Below are positions 36,476 through 48,663 of a stretch of DNA of 64,000 bases, one piece after another. Position numbers and translations under genes: made by a program. Source of the stretch: Plazaster borealis (taxonomy: Eukaryota > Echinodermata > Asteroidea > Forcipulatida > Labidiasteridae); the NCBI GenBank assembly GCA_021014325.1, contig JAJGQC010000663.1, positions 1 through 64,000 of the forward strand. The letters run 5' to 3'. Under the pieces are notes generated by a model. It had not been told where the DNA came from and did no database searches. It saw only the letters and a program-made list of their open reading frames with translations. Numbering within the stretch: the stretch's first letter is position 1; each line of letters begins with the position of its first letter.

Positions 36476-36479
36476 ATAA

Positions 36480-38700
36480 CGTATAAGGCTACTGACTATT
36501 TGTTTAATTAATTACTTGGAACACGTACATCTTCTAACCTTCCGTTGAGTTCTTTCTTTCCCAACCTCCGTGCCCCTTCCCTTATCCCTCCCCTTATCCC
36601 TCCCCTTTCATCGTTCATCCCTCGCTTCTTTTAACTACATTTTGCCTCTGCTAAGGTTAAAAACGAAAGGCCATTACCTCGTGTTTTTGTTTCTAATTTT
36701 CAATCGATTATGATTAACCCCTACAAAAAACAAAAAACAACAACAAATACAACAAAAACAACAACAACAACACAAAAACACTTTCAATTATTGTTTAGGA
36801 TTTCGCTGTTGTTAGGCTGCCTGGAGCATGCAATGACGAAACCAGGGGGGTATCGGGCAGCAAGTCCCCTTTCTAAACAAAATAATAAATCGGAAAATGC
36901 GCAGATAAACGGTTCAATACACCTTTAGCCCCCTAAATCCCATGTTTGCTGAAAGCACGCCGATCCTTTGTTTTGGCTTGCGACCTTTTCACAATGCAAC
37001 TGCAACATGAATGGCCATAAATCATGACGAAAATAATGGTCTCCCTTGCAACATGGACTGCTTGAAAGATATTGGTCATGCGTCACATGCCCGTGTGCAT
37101 TGTCCAGTTCAGGTCTGGCCAAATGCTAAGTGGCCAGTCAGCAATCTTTCATTTTTCATCAGCAGGCTCCCAATTTGGAGCATTAAAAAGCAGTACATGT
37201 ACATGTAATATTATAAACATATTTTTATAAAAAGCCAATAAACCAAATAACAGGGAATACACAAAGGGTTTCAGAGAAAGGGTACAACAAATATTGAATC
37301 CCATATGTTAATTTATTTTGAACTAAGTATTAACAACTCTTTCCTCACATTACCCTAGTTAAAAGACGGGCCTAACATGAATGATAACAACAACATACAA
37401 TTAAGCATAAACCGATAAGTAAGCATAAACCGATAAGTAAGCAATAAGACAACTTAAAACATGCCAGACGAACTTGGAGAAATGTTAGGTACAACTCCAA
37501 TTAATTAATAAAGAGATACACGTAAATAAATTTACAATTAAAAATAAATTACTGTACAACTAAATCTATAGATATCAAGATATGGGAAAGATTACCCAAA
37601 CAAACACCATCAGCCAAAAATGGCTATATAATTACCCCCCCCCCCCTTTAATAGTAAACAACAGCTTGCTTACATTGTCATAGGTTTACTGCTAACTTAT
37701 TGTTCGAATTAACACATTGATCCAGCCCGCGGACACGTGGTGCAAAATTACTTTTCAGATCGGAAAATGGAAATCAATTTTATGAATTTTCATGGAGGAC
37801 AGATGTCATGATATCAAATAACACAATTGTTGTAAGCTCATAACTATGTACATGTATACCAGGCCCGTAAAGAAATAAATAAAAAGTCTGCCAAAACAAA
37901 AAAAGTCCGCATTGTAATTAAAATGGTTCACCAATTGGCATGAATGGGGCCTTCATTTTTTTTTCAAAAACATTTCAAACTAATGTGCCGATGTAGTTTT
38001 ATTTCCTTTTCGCCCTCGCCCCAAAAAATAAATAAAAAATAAAAATAATAATAATGAAAAATCTATATAATAACAATAATTCCTGGTTACGGGCCCGATG
38101 TAGATTAATGTGAAACCGTGACCCCCCCCCCCCCCCAATAAATAGATAAGTAAAATTTTAATACACCAATAAATAAAATGAAATAAACAAAAGCTTAATA
38201 AATTAATAATTAAACATATAAACAAAATTTATATAAATAATTTATGAATGAATAAATTATTCCTCCGGGAAAGCACTATACTGCAGCTGTTTTAGTAAGT
38301 CTCTCAAAAATTATCAATTTACCACATCCTTTCAGCAGATAAGCCCATTCCATGGATAAAAAGGATCAACTTAGAAAATAATACTCCCCAATTTTGTTCA
38401 GCCACCATACGTTATGGTTTTCGATAATCAATGTAATATTACGTGTATTTAGCCAACACACACAAAAATATGACTTGAATATTGCAATACTCAACACATA
38501 CATCATGAATGTTGTCAAACAGTAGCAGGCCAAATAAAAGTAAATTTCACAATGTTATTAATTAATTAAAAGAAAAAAAGTCACCCTTGCAGCTGAAGTA
38601 CACGTGCGTCCCCCAAGGCTTCTAATTGAACCCTTCCCCGGAGAGATAATAATACACTGTCGGCTGAATACAAACGTGAGGTAAATAAGGTTAAAATAAT
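36480..38700. other. Stretch without a supported gene
   Basis: Contains a CCTTATCCCTCCC repeat near 36580, an AACAACAAC tract near 36740, and C homopolymers near 37640 and 38125. No exon is recognised on either strand. Confidence 0.45.
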
Positions 38701-38711
38701 TCCCTAAACAC

Positions 38712-38717
38712 TTTATT
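38712..38717 (-). terminator. Poly(A) signal of the Tc1-type gene
   Basis: AATAAA on the minus strand lies 11 bases after the TAA stop of the transposase gene. Confidence 0.6.
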
Positions 38718-38727
38718 GCAGACAATT

Positions 38728-38880
38728 TTAATAACCTGTTGCAGTCCCCCGTTTGTTCACAGCAGGTACAACCTTTCTGAGATTCGAGATGTACTTCCTA
38801 CATTTTGTCGGAGTCATCCTTGTTCTCCAGAATAGAGAGAGACCTTCAATCAGCTCCTCCTTCACCTTTGGCTTGTGAAT
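38728..38880 (-). CDS. Tc1-family transposase gene, exon 3
   Basis: After a minus-strand ATTCTGTAG acceptor the exon reads IHKPKVKEELIEGLSLFW, then RMTPTKCRKYISNLRKVV, and stops with TAA after GTATGY. This is the normal C-terminus of Tc1 transposases. There are fifty codons plus stop, in phase 0 with exon 2. Confidence 0.85.
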   Translation of the reverse strand: MHKPKVKEELIEGLSLFWRTRMTPTKCRKYISNLRKVVPAVNKRGTATGY

Positions 38881-39656
38881 CTACAGAATAAATATTTCAT
38901 CCTGTTAAAAGTTGTCCGATATCAAACAGAGCATGCACTAACCAATGACAATGTCAGGTGCGATTGAGTGAACTTGAGTGGTTGATACGTTTCCTCTTTT
39001 CTTAAAATTATAAAATTATTTAATTATGAAATACATGCATACCTATTCTAGTTTTATCTAACGGGGTTTTTCAGTGCATTTTAAACATGTTGTCGTGAAA
39101 ATGTCGGTCACTTCGTACCCAAGCACGTCATACGCAATTGTTTGACATAAAAGGCGCAATTTTCTCACCAGACACCCATTGGCATGGCTCCGACGGAGAA
39201 TTACACGCACATTTAGAAAAATAAGTTTATCAAAGATAATTATTTTTTTAATGAAAAAAACGCGAAGAAAAGAGGGACAGCAGTATATTTCTTTTAAAAA
39301 GGACAACTAAGGCCTCATATGTTACCCCCTGCATAATAATGGTATCGCCCAAGAGGTGTCCGTCCAAGAACGGTCAATAGCGGACGGCGGAGTATACACG
39401 TTTTTACTACTTCGTGGAGGTGGCAAATAATTGTTTTTTCTTAAGTTAATATACAATTTTTTCAACAGATTAAAGGTGATTTGGATATCTATGACTCTCA
39501 ATGGTTTATTTATGTTCTAACATGTTTTGTTACTGCATTTAAAACTTGTGTCGGCGTCGCAGTTGTCGGCCGGCTTTTAGTGAGACCGCATTGTTTTTGT
39601 GGGCTGGAGTTGACTCGATTTTGTCTCCATCTCTTTCGAGTCATAAGATTTTGAAC

Positions 39657-39788
39657 TTCCTTTCTCAAGAAATTCTTCATTTCATTCCACACTTTCTCGA
39701 TGGGGTTCATGTCCGGGGATTCGGCGGGCGTCTTTGACCACTTTATGTGGTTTTTCTTCATGAAGTCGGCAGCATAATTGCTCGTATG
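39657..39788 (-). CDS. Tc1-family transposase gene, exon 2
   Basis: An acceptor TTTATTACAG and a non-consensus donor GTTCAA bound exactly 44 codons, HTSNYAADFM to NFLRKE. It carries SPDMNPIEKVWNEM, where the Glu of NPIE is the third catalytic residue. It joins the QDNDPK end of exon 1 so that QDNDPKHTSNY is formed, the normal family sequence. Exactly 34 residues lie between the second Asp and the Glu (DD34E). Confidence 0.85.
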
Positions 39789-40446
39789 CTGTAATAAATT
39801 TTGAGAATAAGATATTGTTAAAACATACTTTTAAAAACCATGATTTGATGACGTGGAAATTATGCGGCAAATTGTCAAGCTTTTAAATGCGCAAGTCAGT
39901 ACCGGTAGCTGTCCCAATGTTAAAATTTGACATAAAAAGTAACACAAATATCCATTCCTTGCAAGTACTTGGCAACGTTGAAAAGATTAATACAATCACC
40001 TTTCCGTCAAAAAGAAATTTTCTTCAAATTACTTATCTTTAGTTCCTTAATAATGTATTTTGTCCGTTAAAAGAACATTACAGAATTGTTTTTTGCTAAC
40101 AAAACAGTTGCTGGCAGTGTAAGCACTTTAATCCACCATATACATAAACTAATAAACCTGTAGAAGTTTTAGATCGATCGGCTATCTGGGTCACGAGAAA
40201 ATAGTGAAAAACCGATTACACATTTGCATGTTATACCATACAATGCATGAATAAAACGCTCATGAGCGATACACTCTTATCGGAAATTAGTTTTATTTAT
40301 TTCTCATCAAATATGGCATTTCAGACAGAAATATTTCTACGGATGTTTTCTACTATATCATCATCATTGGACCGTGTAAGTTTGGAATCGTAAGTTTTAT
40401 GTAATGTGAATTCCCAGTTCTGTAACGATCCTTTAAGTCTACTTAC

Positions 40447-41187
40447 TTTGGGGTCGTTGTCCTGCATGAAGCGATGCCCATCAGGATGCTTTGCCGCAAT
40501 GAAGGGTTTCATCCCCTTCACAAGAATGGTGTCAGCATAAAACTCCTTACGCATAATGCCATCGAAAATGAGAAGATTGGTCGCTCCGCGTCGAGAAATC
40601 CCGGCCCACACGTGCACCTTGGTGGGATGTTTGGCTTTTGCCTTAAGAATTCTTGGGGCACCGTCACCAATCCTTCGGAATGTTAATTTTGCGTGGCAAT
40701 CCAGTTCTACTGAAGATTCGTCTGTGAAAATCACGTCTTCAAATTTGTCATTGTTTAGTAGACATTCACTTGCATAAGCAGCTCTCTTTGCTTGGTTTTC
40801 CAATCTGATCAGTTGACAGTATTTAACGCCCGTGTTTACCCACCCAAGCTTTCGTCGATGTCGCTTTATAGTTGTTAAGGGCACATGGACTGCAGTTTTC
40901 TCCTCTAAAATTTTTTGCAGGTCTACCGAAGTGGTTTCATCGTTATCTGTTAGTTCGTCATTAATTATCTTTAAATGTTCTGGCGTGATCGTACTCTTAC
41001 GACCACTTCGGCGGGAGTCAGCGATGATACCTTTCAGACGATACCGGTGAAGAATCCTCGAAATTCCAGAACGCGAAAAGCTGTAACCCTCTTTAGCAAA
41101 AATACGGCGAATCTTTACTGCGGAACATTGATTTGACTTCAGTTGAATTATTCTCGCCCGGATCGAAATCGGTATACGTGAAGGCAT
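40447..41187 (-). CDS. Tc1-family transposase gene, exon 1
   Basis: The ATG at 41185-41187 opens 247 codons with no stop. An N-terminal paired-like helix-turn-helix region comes first (IRARIIQLKSNQCSAVKIRR, ... SGISRILHRYRLKG), then a GRK linker (SRRSGRKSTITPEH), then the catalytic core with FTDESSVELD (first Asp), KVHVWAGISRRG and FMQDNDPK (second Asp). It ends before GTAAGT, a consensus donor. Spliced to exons 2 and 3 it gives 341 residues, the typical family length. Tc1 elements are normally intronless, so this may be a domesticated gene or an unusual spliced lineage. Confidence 0.88.
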
Positions 41188-41199
41188 CGCAAGTAAAAG

Positions 41200-44100
41200 T
41201 TATGACATATACATGTACAGACAGTACATGTAATGATATACCTTACTATTATAAGAGCTTAACCACGGGTTTAGCTGGGGCGCTTTGTTCGAACTTCAAA
41301 GTTCACCGTCAACTGATCACCGACAACTGATCATTTTTGTCACCTCCTAAACTTAAGAACCAAACCACATGGAAGATAGAAATGTCCTCTTTGAAGATTA
41401 CCGGGAAATGTCCTGACAATTACCAGTTTACAATGATGGTGTTGGGTTGCACGGTGTGTATACTTGGGGTGGGGGGGGGACACCGGACCGCGAAGACGCA
41501 TTATTCAGAGATCATCAAAGTGATCCGGAAGTGGTTAGAAGATGCTGGATGCTGACCCATCAGCAACAAAGAGAAAACGTGAAAGAAGTGAATGACTTGT
41601 GCCCTTTGTTTACAAAGAAAAAGGTCAATTTATCGTGTCCAATTTTTGTATTAACTACAAATTCGGAGTACATGTAGACACATCACTGCATGTTTCTCAA
41701 AGATTTGTGTATTGTGTGTGTGTGGGGGGGGGTGCTGTCTGTAAGTTTCCAAAGTATTACTGATGCGGTTTTCCTAACAATCTCTAGTGCAGAAGTGCAT
41801 GCAACTATTATCTGGCAGTATTTCTAAAATGAATCGGCATGTCCAAAATTGGACACCCCAAAATTAACCATCATAAATATACAAATTTATAGACTGACAA
41901 TTTTATAGACTGACAGCCAAAATGTTTTAATCTTGCTCAATACGGACCAAAAAAGACAACACAAAATATATAAGGTCTTATAGTTTTGCATGTTCTGCTT
42001 GCATGTAATCTGGGTTACTCCTGTACTGCCCCCACCCCAGTCTTTCTGGCTTTCTCTTCTTTCCTTTTCCAGCGCTTTACATCCTCTGGTATCAGGCGCT
42101 TTCAATATGTCCCGTTTTTTATAGAACTGGTCTATGTATGTATACCAGTTTTACTTGTACGTAGGCTCAAAATCAATTTGTGTGTGGCAACAGAACTATT
42201 GGGGTTGGACTCTTAGGTTTTTTTGAGGTAAAATTCAGTAGTCTGGTGCACTATTTCGGTTTGGGAAAGACAAATACAACATAGCTATGTAGGCCCATGT
42301 TCAATAATCACCACAGTTGAATGTTGATTTAATAATATTGAACGATGTTCTATATTTGCAGTTGGATTTCTGAACTAAGAGGAAACGTTATTATCATAAG
42401 CGTCAATGTTATAATAATTAATAGGCCTACGAGAGATAATTACATAATCAACATGACTTTATACCTCTTCTAAAATTAGTCAATTCGCAATCCACAGTTC
42501 TGAAATGTAAAATTCTCAAAATCAAATAAATGTCCACACTTGACAAATCACACACGAAGTTTATCAAAAATATAAGCAAGCCAGTCCTGCAAAGCCCACT
42601 TGAATTTATTTAGACTACAAGTACAACTTGGCCCTTTTCACACGAGAGCCGAAGAGCAACGTCCCTTGTTGTGGGCGCCAGTTGTCTGTCCCAAAGGTTG
42701 TTAAATCCCCAAGATAAACATTGTTACCCATAGTTGTAATTTGATACAAAGTATAAGATCGCTTCAACATTTTTACTTTGTACGCCGCCCAAATTGGTCA
42801 CAATATTACTGATCTGGTCATCTGAAGCGCAAACTTGTTGCTAGTACAAATTCTACTACTCTCTATGAATGTACTTTTTGCAAGTGCGGTACCGCGAATT
42901 GTTAAACTTGGTAAATGACTTTATGTATGTGAATTTTGTTTCTTCTTTGAGTGCTAAGGTACCAGTGGACTATTTGGATGTTTTGTAAGTCAAGCGAGGA
43001 TTGGGACAAGTTTAATATGATGTAGCGAATAGTCTGGCGGGCTGCGTATTTTCTGTGGAGAAGCTTCTTTTCAGGCCTGCTGCGCCACACACATAACCCG
43101 TGCCCGAACGTACGAATACAAACGATTCGGCAGGCCCGTTGCAATTATATTTTAATGTGTCTTTAGCTTTGATGTCGCTGTTTCCTCGGTGAAACGATTA
43201 ATGCTTTTGGAAATCAAAGGTAAAATCGTTTAGTCATACATGTTATAGCGGTTTGTTATTGTGAAGTCAATATTTTTTGTTTGTAACGTCAGCTTATTCT
43301 AATAATAAACGTGAGAAGCAAAAGAAGCAGGACAGTTCTCTTATTTAAACACTGGCCTTTATATTTGTTTATATTTAGAGCCTCCGTCCACGGTAGAGCA
43401 TTCATATATAAATGCTAAACATTTCTAAAGACGCTCAGACCGCCAGGTATGTTTTCTCAAGTCTACCCATATCTTTGTGGTTAAACAGCAAGTTTGTGCA
43501 TTCGTCCATGAACACGTTCTTTGGCAGAATGCATCGTGTTTCGTGTGGGCTTAGGAAGCGATATCGGATTACTATAATCCTGTTTAATCCCCCATCCCCC
43601 ATCGTGTCTTAATCCACATGGTGCACGCTGGCACGATGATGGTGTTTCGTGTGCAGCATAAATTGTGGGCGGTACTGTACCTTGTTTATATTCAAGGTTG
43701 AGTGTGAATGGGTTTGACATCGGAACATCGATTGATGGGGGTGGTGTTTTTAAAACATTTAGGAAATGTTAAAAGAAAATAGGATCACTAGTTGTTTAAA
43801 TCCCGTAAGTTTTCTTTGTAGTGAGAGATTAGAATGTTGAAGATGTCCGCTTTTGATTGTTTCCATCTGAATGCAGAATTTCGGAAAAATGATTGAAATG
43901 TGTAGAAATAAAACTTTGTCCCAATTGCGGGTTTTAGTTTGTGTCTTATTTTTTCAATATTTGTTTATAGATGTGGATGTCATGTTCGTTCTTTTAGGAG
44001 ACGGAACAGTGTGGATTGTTGGACATTAGATAATGTCTTGAGGTCGTTTAGATAGGGACCAGTGTTTATCAAGTCATGTAGTGGTATTTTCATAACTATA
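41200..44100. other. Stretch without a supported gene
   Basis: It contains poly-G tracts (41466, 41724), scattered AT-rich sequence and many short frames without domain content. The terminal inverted repeats expected for an active Tc1 element were not found flanking 38.7-41.2 kb. Confidence 0.4.
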
Positions 44101-44109
44101 TTTGTACAG

Positions 44110-44689
44110 TCAAAAGCAACCTGAAGATACCGCTCCCGCTAATCGGGTGGTATACATAGGTAGCTTGAGGTAGCCATCAACCCACAATACCCCTAGGGGG
44201 GCAAGGAGTATAATCAGTAAATGGTAAATAAATGATGGCGCTGTCCGATTCAGTGACACTTTATGACTGTTGACTTGAAAATCATAAGTTTGCAAAATAA
44301 ATTTTACAAGTTTTATGGGTAGGGTCCGTATCCAAATATTATATTCGCAGAGTTTGTCATTGTGACTGGGGAGGGTGGTAGGCGAATATGTTAGGGTGAT
44401 CAAAGGAGCCAATTTTGACGATTGCGTCATTATAGTTGTGGGTGGGGGGGGGGGAGGTTTTAGACTGCGAGGATATTTTGTCAGATCCTCTTCTGTAGCA
44501 GTAACATGTTTTCGTACCTCAATTTCGGGCACTCTTCAGTTGCGGGTGTGGGTGATTCGTAGCGAATCTATAGGTCTCAAGTCTCGTCAGAGACAAGTTT
44601 TGGTTTTTTCGCTGTGGTTCAGGGTGATGGTTGTGAGTTTGTGAGAGTGAAATCCTGACCATAAGTGAACTGTTCCTCTAGCAAGGAAA
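44110..44689 (-). other. Downstream part of the PLE insertion, undefined
   Basis: Minus-strand frames here are Pro-rich (KPPPPPPTTIMTQS) and do not show GIY-YIG motifs. A poly-G/C tract lies at 44440-44456. It may be the 3' part of the Penelope-like element or unrelated sequence. Confidence 0.35.
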
Positions 44690-46540
44690 TTAGGATGTCA
44701 AGCGTTTCATCTGGGTCATCAAAAACAATCCAGAATCTTGTGGGATTTGATTGAGCTGTTGAGAGGGTGAGTCGGTTGGACTCTGGTTTAGTTTGGCTCT
44801 GATCAACTTTTCCCTTATGTTTTGGTCTTTTCTGAATGCAATGAGTGGAGGTTCCGGGAAGATCCTTGAGAGTGTGTCATTGCATTGTATTAAGGACCAG
44901 TATTTATTGATCGCTTTGTTTAGGTCACCATGGTTGATGTATGGATTGTATGTCGTACTTAGGACAAGTGGGGTTGTGCTTTTCTGTTTTTGCGGTTGTT
45001 TATGAATCAGTTTTGAGCGTTCACTGTGTGATACTCTCCCGGTGATTTTGTTTATTTCCAAAATATTATAACCTCTTGTTATTAGTTTTTCGGAAAAATT
45101 GTTGAATTTGATCAGGAAATCATCTTCATTGTTTGTGTTTCGAGCATATCGGAGTGTTTCTCCATATATGAATGCTTTGAAAACATGTGGGGGGTGCGAT
45201 GATGTTTTGTGTAGGTATTGGTAGGTTTCAGTGGGTTTGGTATAGACTTTTGTGTCAAGAATACCAGTTTCATTGAACCTTGTACCTTTGAAGATCGTTA
45301 AGTCAAGATAGTTGATGGAGGTATCTGATGCCTCAAAAGTGAATTTGAGGGTCGGGTGTAGTTGATTCATGGTTTGGATAGGGATGTCATCTCTATAGCG
45401 CCACCATGTTAGGATGTGATCAGCTTTTTCAAGGATTTGTTTTTCCAAAACGTGTAATGTAATATCACAGATTTCCGGGCTTGCAGTTGAGCCCATGGCA
45501 CATCCAATTTTCTGTAGGTAGTGATTGTTACCGAACTGGAAGCAGTTTCTTCCTATGATCAGTTCCAGTAGTTTACGGATGTAGTTGGAGGGTGGTTTTG
45601 TGATAGAGTATGGGTGGTGGTTTCGGTCTAAGGCATTGCAGACACAATTTATCGCCTCTGTTTGGCAGACGTTTGTGTACATGGAGACAACATCAATACT
45701 GGTTATCAGAACTTTTGGCGGGAAAGTGATGTCTTCTAGTTTCCGCAGTATGTGCGCTGTGTCACGCACATAGGTTGGTTGAGCGGTAACTATAGGAAGG
45801 AGAAAATAGTCCACAAATTCTGATATTTTGGCTGTTGGGCTTGAGCACCCGCTTATTACCCGCTTATTATTGGTCTTCCTACAAATGGATGCCCGGGGGT
45901 GGTGTTTTATGTATTTTCGGGAGAAAGCACATAGTAGGGCAGTTACATTGTAGGGAAGATGGGTGAAGGTATGCCAGGGTTTGTTTGTTGATATAGTTGT
46001 TTCGATGTAACTCAATAAGTAGGTTGTGAACCAGTGTAGTGGTTTGTGGGGTAATATCTTGGTCCAGCTTTGTGTAGTGTTCGGATTCAAGATGTTTGTA
46101 CCCCACTTGTAGGTAATCGGTTCGATTCAGAATGCAAATGCCTCTTCCTTTATCGTAGGGTTTAATTACGATGTTTGGATTGTGTTTGAGTTTGAGTATG
46201 GCTGATAACTCTTGTTTTGTCATGTTGGGTCTCTGATTTCTCAGTCTGACATGAGCAAATTGGTATTTAGTAGCTTCGAAATAATTTTTGAGTGTCGCAC
46301 TTTGTGTTGTGATTGGAAGCCACTTTGATGGTGGTTTGAAGGGTTGAGCCTTGGTTGGTTTGTCGTGCATCAGAAAAGCAATTCTCATCCTTCTTTGAAA
46401 GATGTTGAAATCACTCAAGAGTTTTTTGCGGGTGGGCTTAGCGAGAGTTGGAACGAAGTTGAGTCCTTTTCCTAGGGCAATATTCTCAATTGTGGTAAGA
46501 TTTGCCTTGGATAGGTTTGTTATATAGACTTGGACTTGAA
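44690..46540 (-). pseudogene. Penelope-like element reverse transcriptase, degenerate
   Basis: Upstream of 46418 the frame reads NLSKANLTTIENIALGKGLN, the N-terminal PLE motif. Then come IKPYDKGRGICILNRTDYL, PKIHKTPPPG, a frameshift near 45880, SGCSSPTAKISEFVDYFLLP, SIDVVSMYTNV (first catalytic Asp), GCAMGSTASPEICD and RYRDDI (the YxDD-type box, here with Arg instead of a small residue). About 15 residues after DDI are missing before NQLHPTLKFTF. The C-terminal half continues to a stop near 44690. The GIY-YIG nuclease expected downstream was not recognised. It is a dead copy. Confidence 0.85.
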
Positions 46541-46711
46541 GATATTATTGAGCATGCTCTGTACACTAAACTTGAAATCAAGTCGATAAATGAAGCCAAC
46601 CTTTACACTATAAGATCACAAGAGGGCGTGGTGCTTTGCTAGCTTCATTACCGACTTGATTTCAAGCATATTTTTACACCGATTCCTTACTCCTGCTGTT
46701 TCATGTTTCAG

Positions 46712-46876
46712 CGGAATCCTAACATCAAGCTGTATGGCCTCCCATGGGCATTTCCCGGTTGGATTGGGAATGGCACCCAGAATTCATATACCAATATTCA
46801 TGTCACTGTGAACTACATCATCCGGTGGATACAGGGATCCAAGACCCATCACAATCTGACCATAGATTATATCGGT
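46712..46876 (+). CDS. GALC: Galactosylceramidase-like (GH59), first exon found
   Basis: Acceptor TTCATGTTTCAG and donor GTAAGT enclose 55 codons in phase 0. It encodes [20 protein letters not shown] and [10 protein letters not shown], clearly the TIM-barrel part of galactocerebrosidase, the lysosomal enzyme that removes galactose from galactosylceramide. It corresponds to the exon just before the one with the catalytic acid/base. The preceding exons, with signal peptide and N-terminus, were not found upstream in this window. The Penelope-like element lies just upstream. Confidence 0.9.
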
Positions 46877-47179
46877 GTAAGTTTATGAACGAATTTAAAT
46901 TGAACTTTCCCCAAATTATCTTTTGCATTTGTGTTAGGATCCTGATAACAGACAAAACAATTGTACCCTGATCGTCAATTCGAAAACAAAAAGGCTGTGT
47001 CCGAATTGGTGGCTAGGGCTGTGACTGTTTCTAAGGTTGTCCTATACATGTACATGTAATACATGTGTACAAAACCTTGAACGCAGCACCACAGCAATGA
47101 CATTACAATGATGACATTACAATGTGCTTGCAGTGTATGTACACAAATAAGCATGTTTGTTGTTTGGAGTTATTTTCAC

Positions 47180-47300
47180 ATTGTTCAAATCCCGCTCTAG
47201 TCAAGTGTTCTTTGTTCAACCCAGAATTATTTAAAATTTTCACAGTCAGTTTCCCTTGTGGTTTTTACTTGATATTTAAAATAAGAAGTTGCATCCTCTG
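47180..47300 (+). mobile_element. tRNA-derived SINE fragment
   Basis: TTCAAATCCCGCTCTAGTCAA (B-box half), then a TTCTTTGTTCAACCCAGAAT body that is repeated after the tRNA-like head at 47406. Confidence 0.6.
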
Positions 47301-47405
47301 CTGCCACTTCCCAGGTTGTATCGAAAACTTGGGTGTGATCCCTGGCTACACGGCTGGTACCCCCGAACAAAGATATTGACAAAATAGGGAAACCGCCAAC
47401 ATTAA

Positions 47406-47565
47406 GGCTAGATAGCTCAGTTGGTAAAGCGGCAGCACGTTAATCCGGAGGTCGCAGGATCAAATCCTGCTCAAGTCAATTTTTCTTTGTTCAACCCAAA
47501 ACTATTTTTAAAGTTTACCCAGTCAGTTATCCTTGTGGTTTATTACTTTGAGATTAAAAAACCCA
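47406..47565 (+). mobile_element. tRNA-like SINE head plus body
   Basis: The first 73 nt fold partly like a tRNA. The A box is TAGCTCAGTTGG. The T arm is a perfect GCAGG/CCTGC pair around ATCAAAT, and six of seven acceptor pairs form. The anticodon stem does not pair, so it is a SINE head rather than a functional tRNA. The body TTCTTTGTTCAACCCAAAAC matches the neighbouring fragment. Confidence 0.7.
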
Positions 47566-47602
47566 AACATTTTGTGTGATTTCCAATATCTCAATGGCCT
47601 AG

Positions 47603-47702
47603 ATATGGAATGAACGGAAGCACAGCATTGCTTACATCATTGCTCTTAAGGCTGCATTAGATAATGCAGGCCTCAATAAAGTTGATGTTGTAGCAATAGA
47701 TT
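47603..47702 (+). pseudogene. GALC acid/base exon, copy 1 (3'-truncated)
   Basis: After CTCAATGGCCTAG the sequence reads IWNERKHSIAYIIALKAAL, then DNAGLNKVDVVAID, homologous to the intact exon at 49474. At about 47702 the homology stops at a run of ten T without a donor. The acid/base Glu of IWNE is present. Without its last ~70 nt it cannot serve as a normal exon. Confidence 0.8.
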
Positions 47703-48156
47703 TTTTTTTTGAGTACCGTATGTATGATTGTGCTAAGCGCTTTTAGCGCCCATGTAGGCTTCCGCACCAATGTGTTTGGCTATTAAGGCTGAATGCGCTT
47801 TAGTAACTGGTCTTCGATCGTGGGTGATTTGAGCATGGTTTTGTCGGGGTGACTCTTGTTCCACGACATTCACACGATTTCTCATTTTGAGTGAACTGAG
47901 CGTTAACTTTCTGCTTGATCCCAACGGTTCCATCGCAGCGCAAGGAAATCGCGGGTCATCCTGAGGGCGGCTTTAGGGACAGTGACAAAATGTCTCAAAA
48001 TTGTAACTAAATGGAATCAGCGGAAACTGTTTAGTGATAAAGAAAGAAATTCCCTTTAAAAATACGCTGCAACCATCATGGGGGACTTTCAGGAACTTGT
48101 GGGAGCAAACTTTACGGAGAGGTGTGCATGCTCTGAACTACGTTAACAAATTGCTT

Positions 48157-48350
48157 GGGCCAATTTCATAAAGCTGTTAAGCAGAAAATAGTGCTGGTCA
48201 AATTTCTTTGCTGAGCAAAAATTTAATGGGGTACCAGTCACAACAAGACAACCTTGATGTAATTTTTGCTGGTAACCTCTTTTGGCTTAGCAATACTTTT
48301 CTAAGCTTAGCAAGTTTTTGTGATCACAGGCTTTATGAAATTAGGCCCTG
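48157..48350. mobile_element. MITE family D, copy 1
   Basis: GGGCCAATTTCATAAAGC at the left and GCTTTATGAAATTAGGCCC at the right are inverted complements. The interior has AAGCAGAAAAT, GGGGTACCAGTCACA and TTAGCAA words shared with 60846-61054. About 194 bp, non-coding. Confidence 0.85.
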
Positions 48351-48474
48351 GTATGTCTGCAGCCATCAAGGGTTACTAAGTCCCGCCCCCTCCCCCCCCC
48401 ATTGGGCCAACTCACAATAACAGCATGTAAATTATTTTAATCTGTCCATACAATTGTTTCTGTATAGTTTTTGA

Positions 48475-48565
48475 CTAGTGCCATTTGTTCAGCGCCTTAG
48501 AGCATGCCTGCATGATTAGGGCGCTTTATAAGTTTTGGTATTACTATTATTATTATTATGCCACA
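48475..48565 (+). mobile_element. SINE 3' tail fragment
   Basis: CAGCGCCTTAGAGCATGCC, then AGGGCGCTTTATAAGTTTTG and a (TATTAT)n tail. Confidence 0.6.
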
Positions 48566-48663
48566 TAGTGAGGCCTTCAGATTCATAGCTTTGCTTCCTT
48601 TGATTTACTTTGAATAAAATGAATAAAACATAACATTTCACCTCATTTCCAACTGAGCCAAAC

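Noticed and set aside
47406..47478. Functional tRNA gene
   Set aside because: A and B boxes and T arm are good, but the anticodon stem does not pair and the same body sequence follows another fragment, so it is a SINE head.
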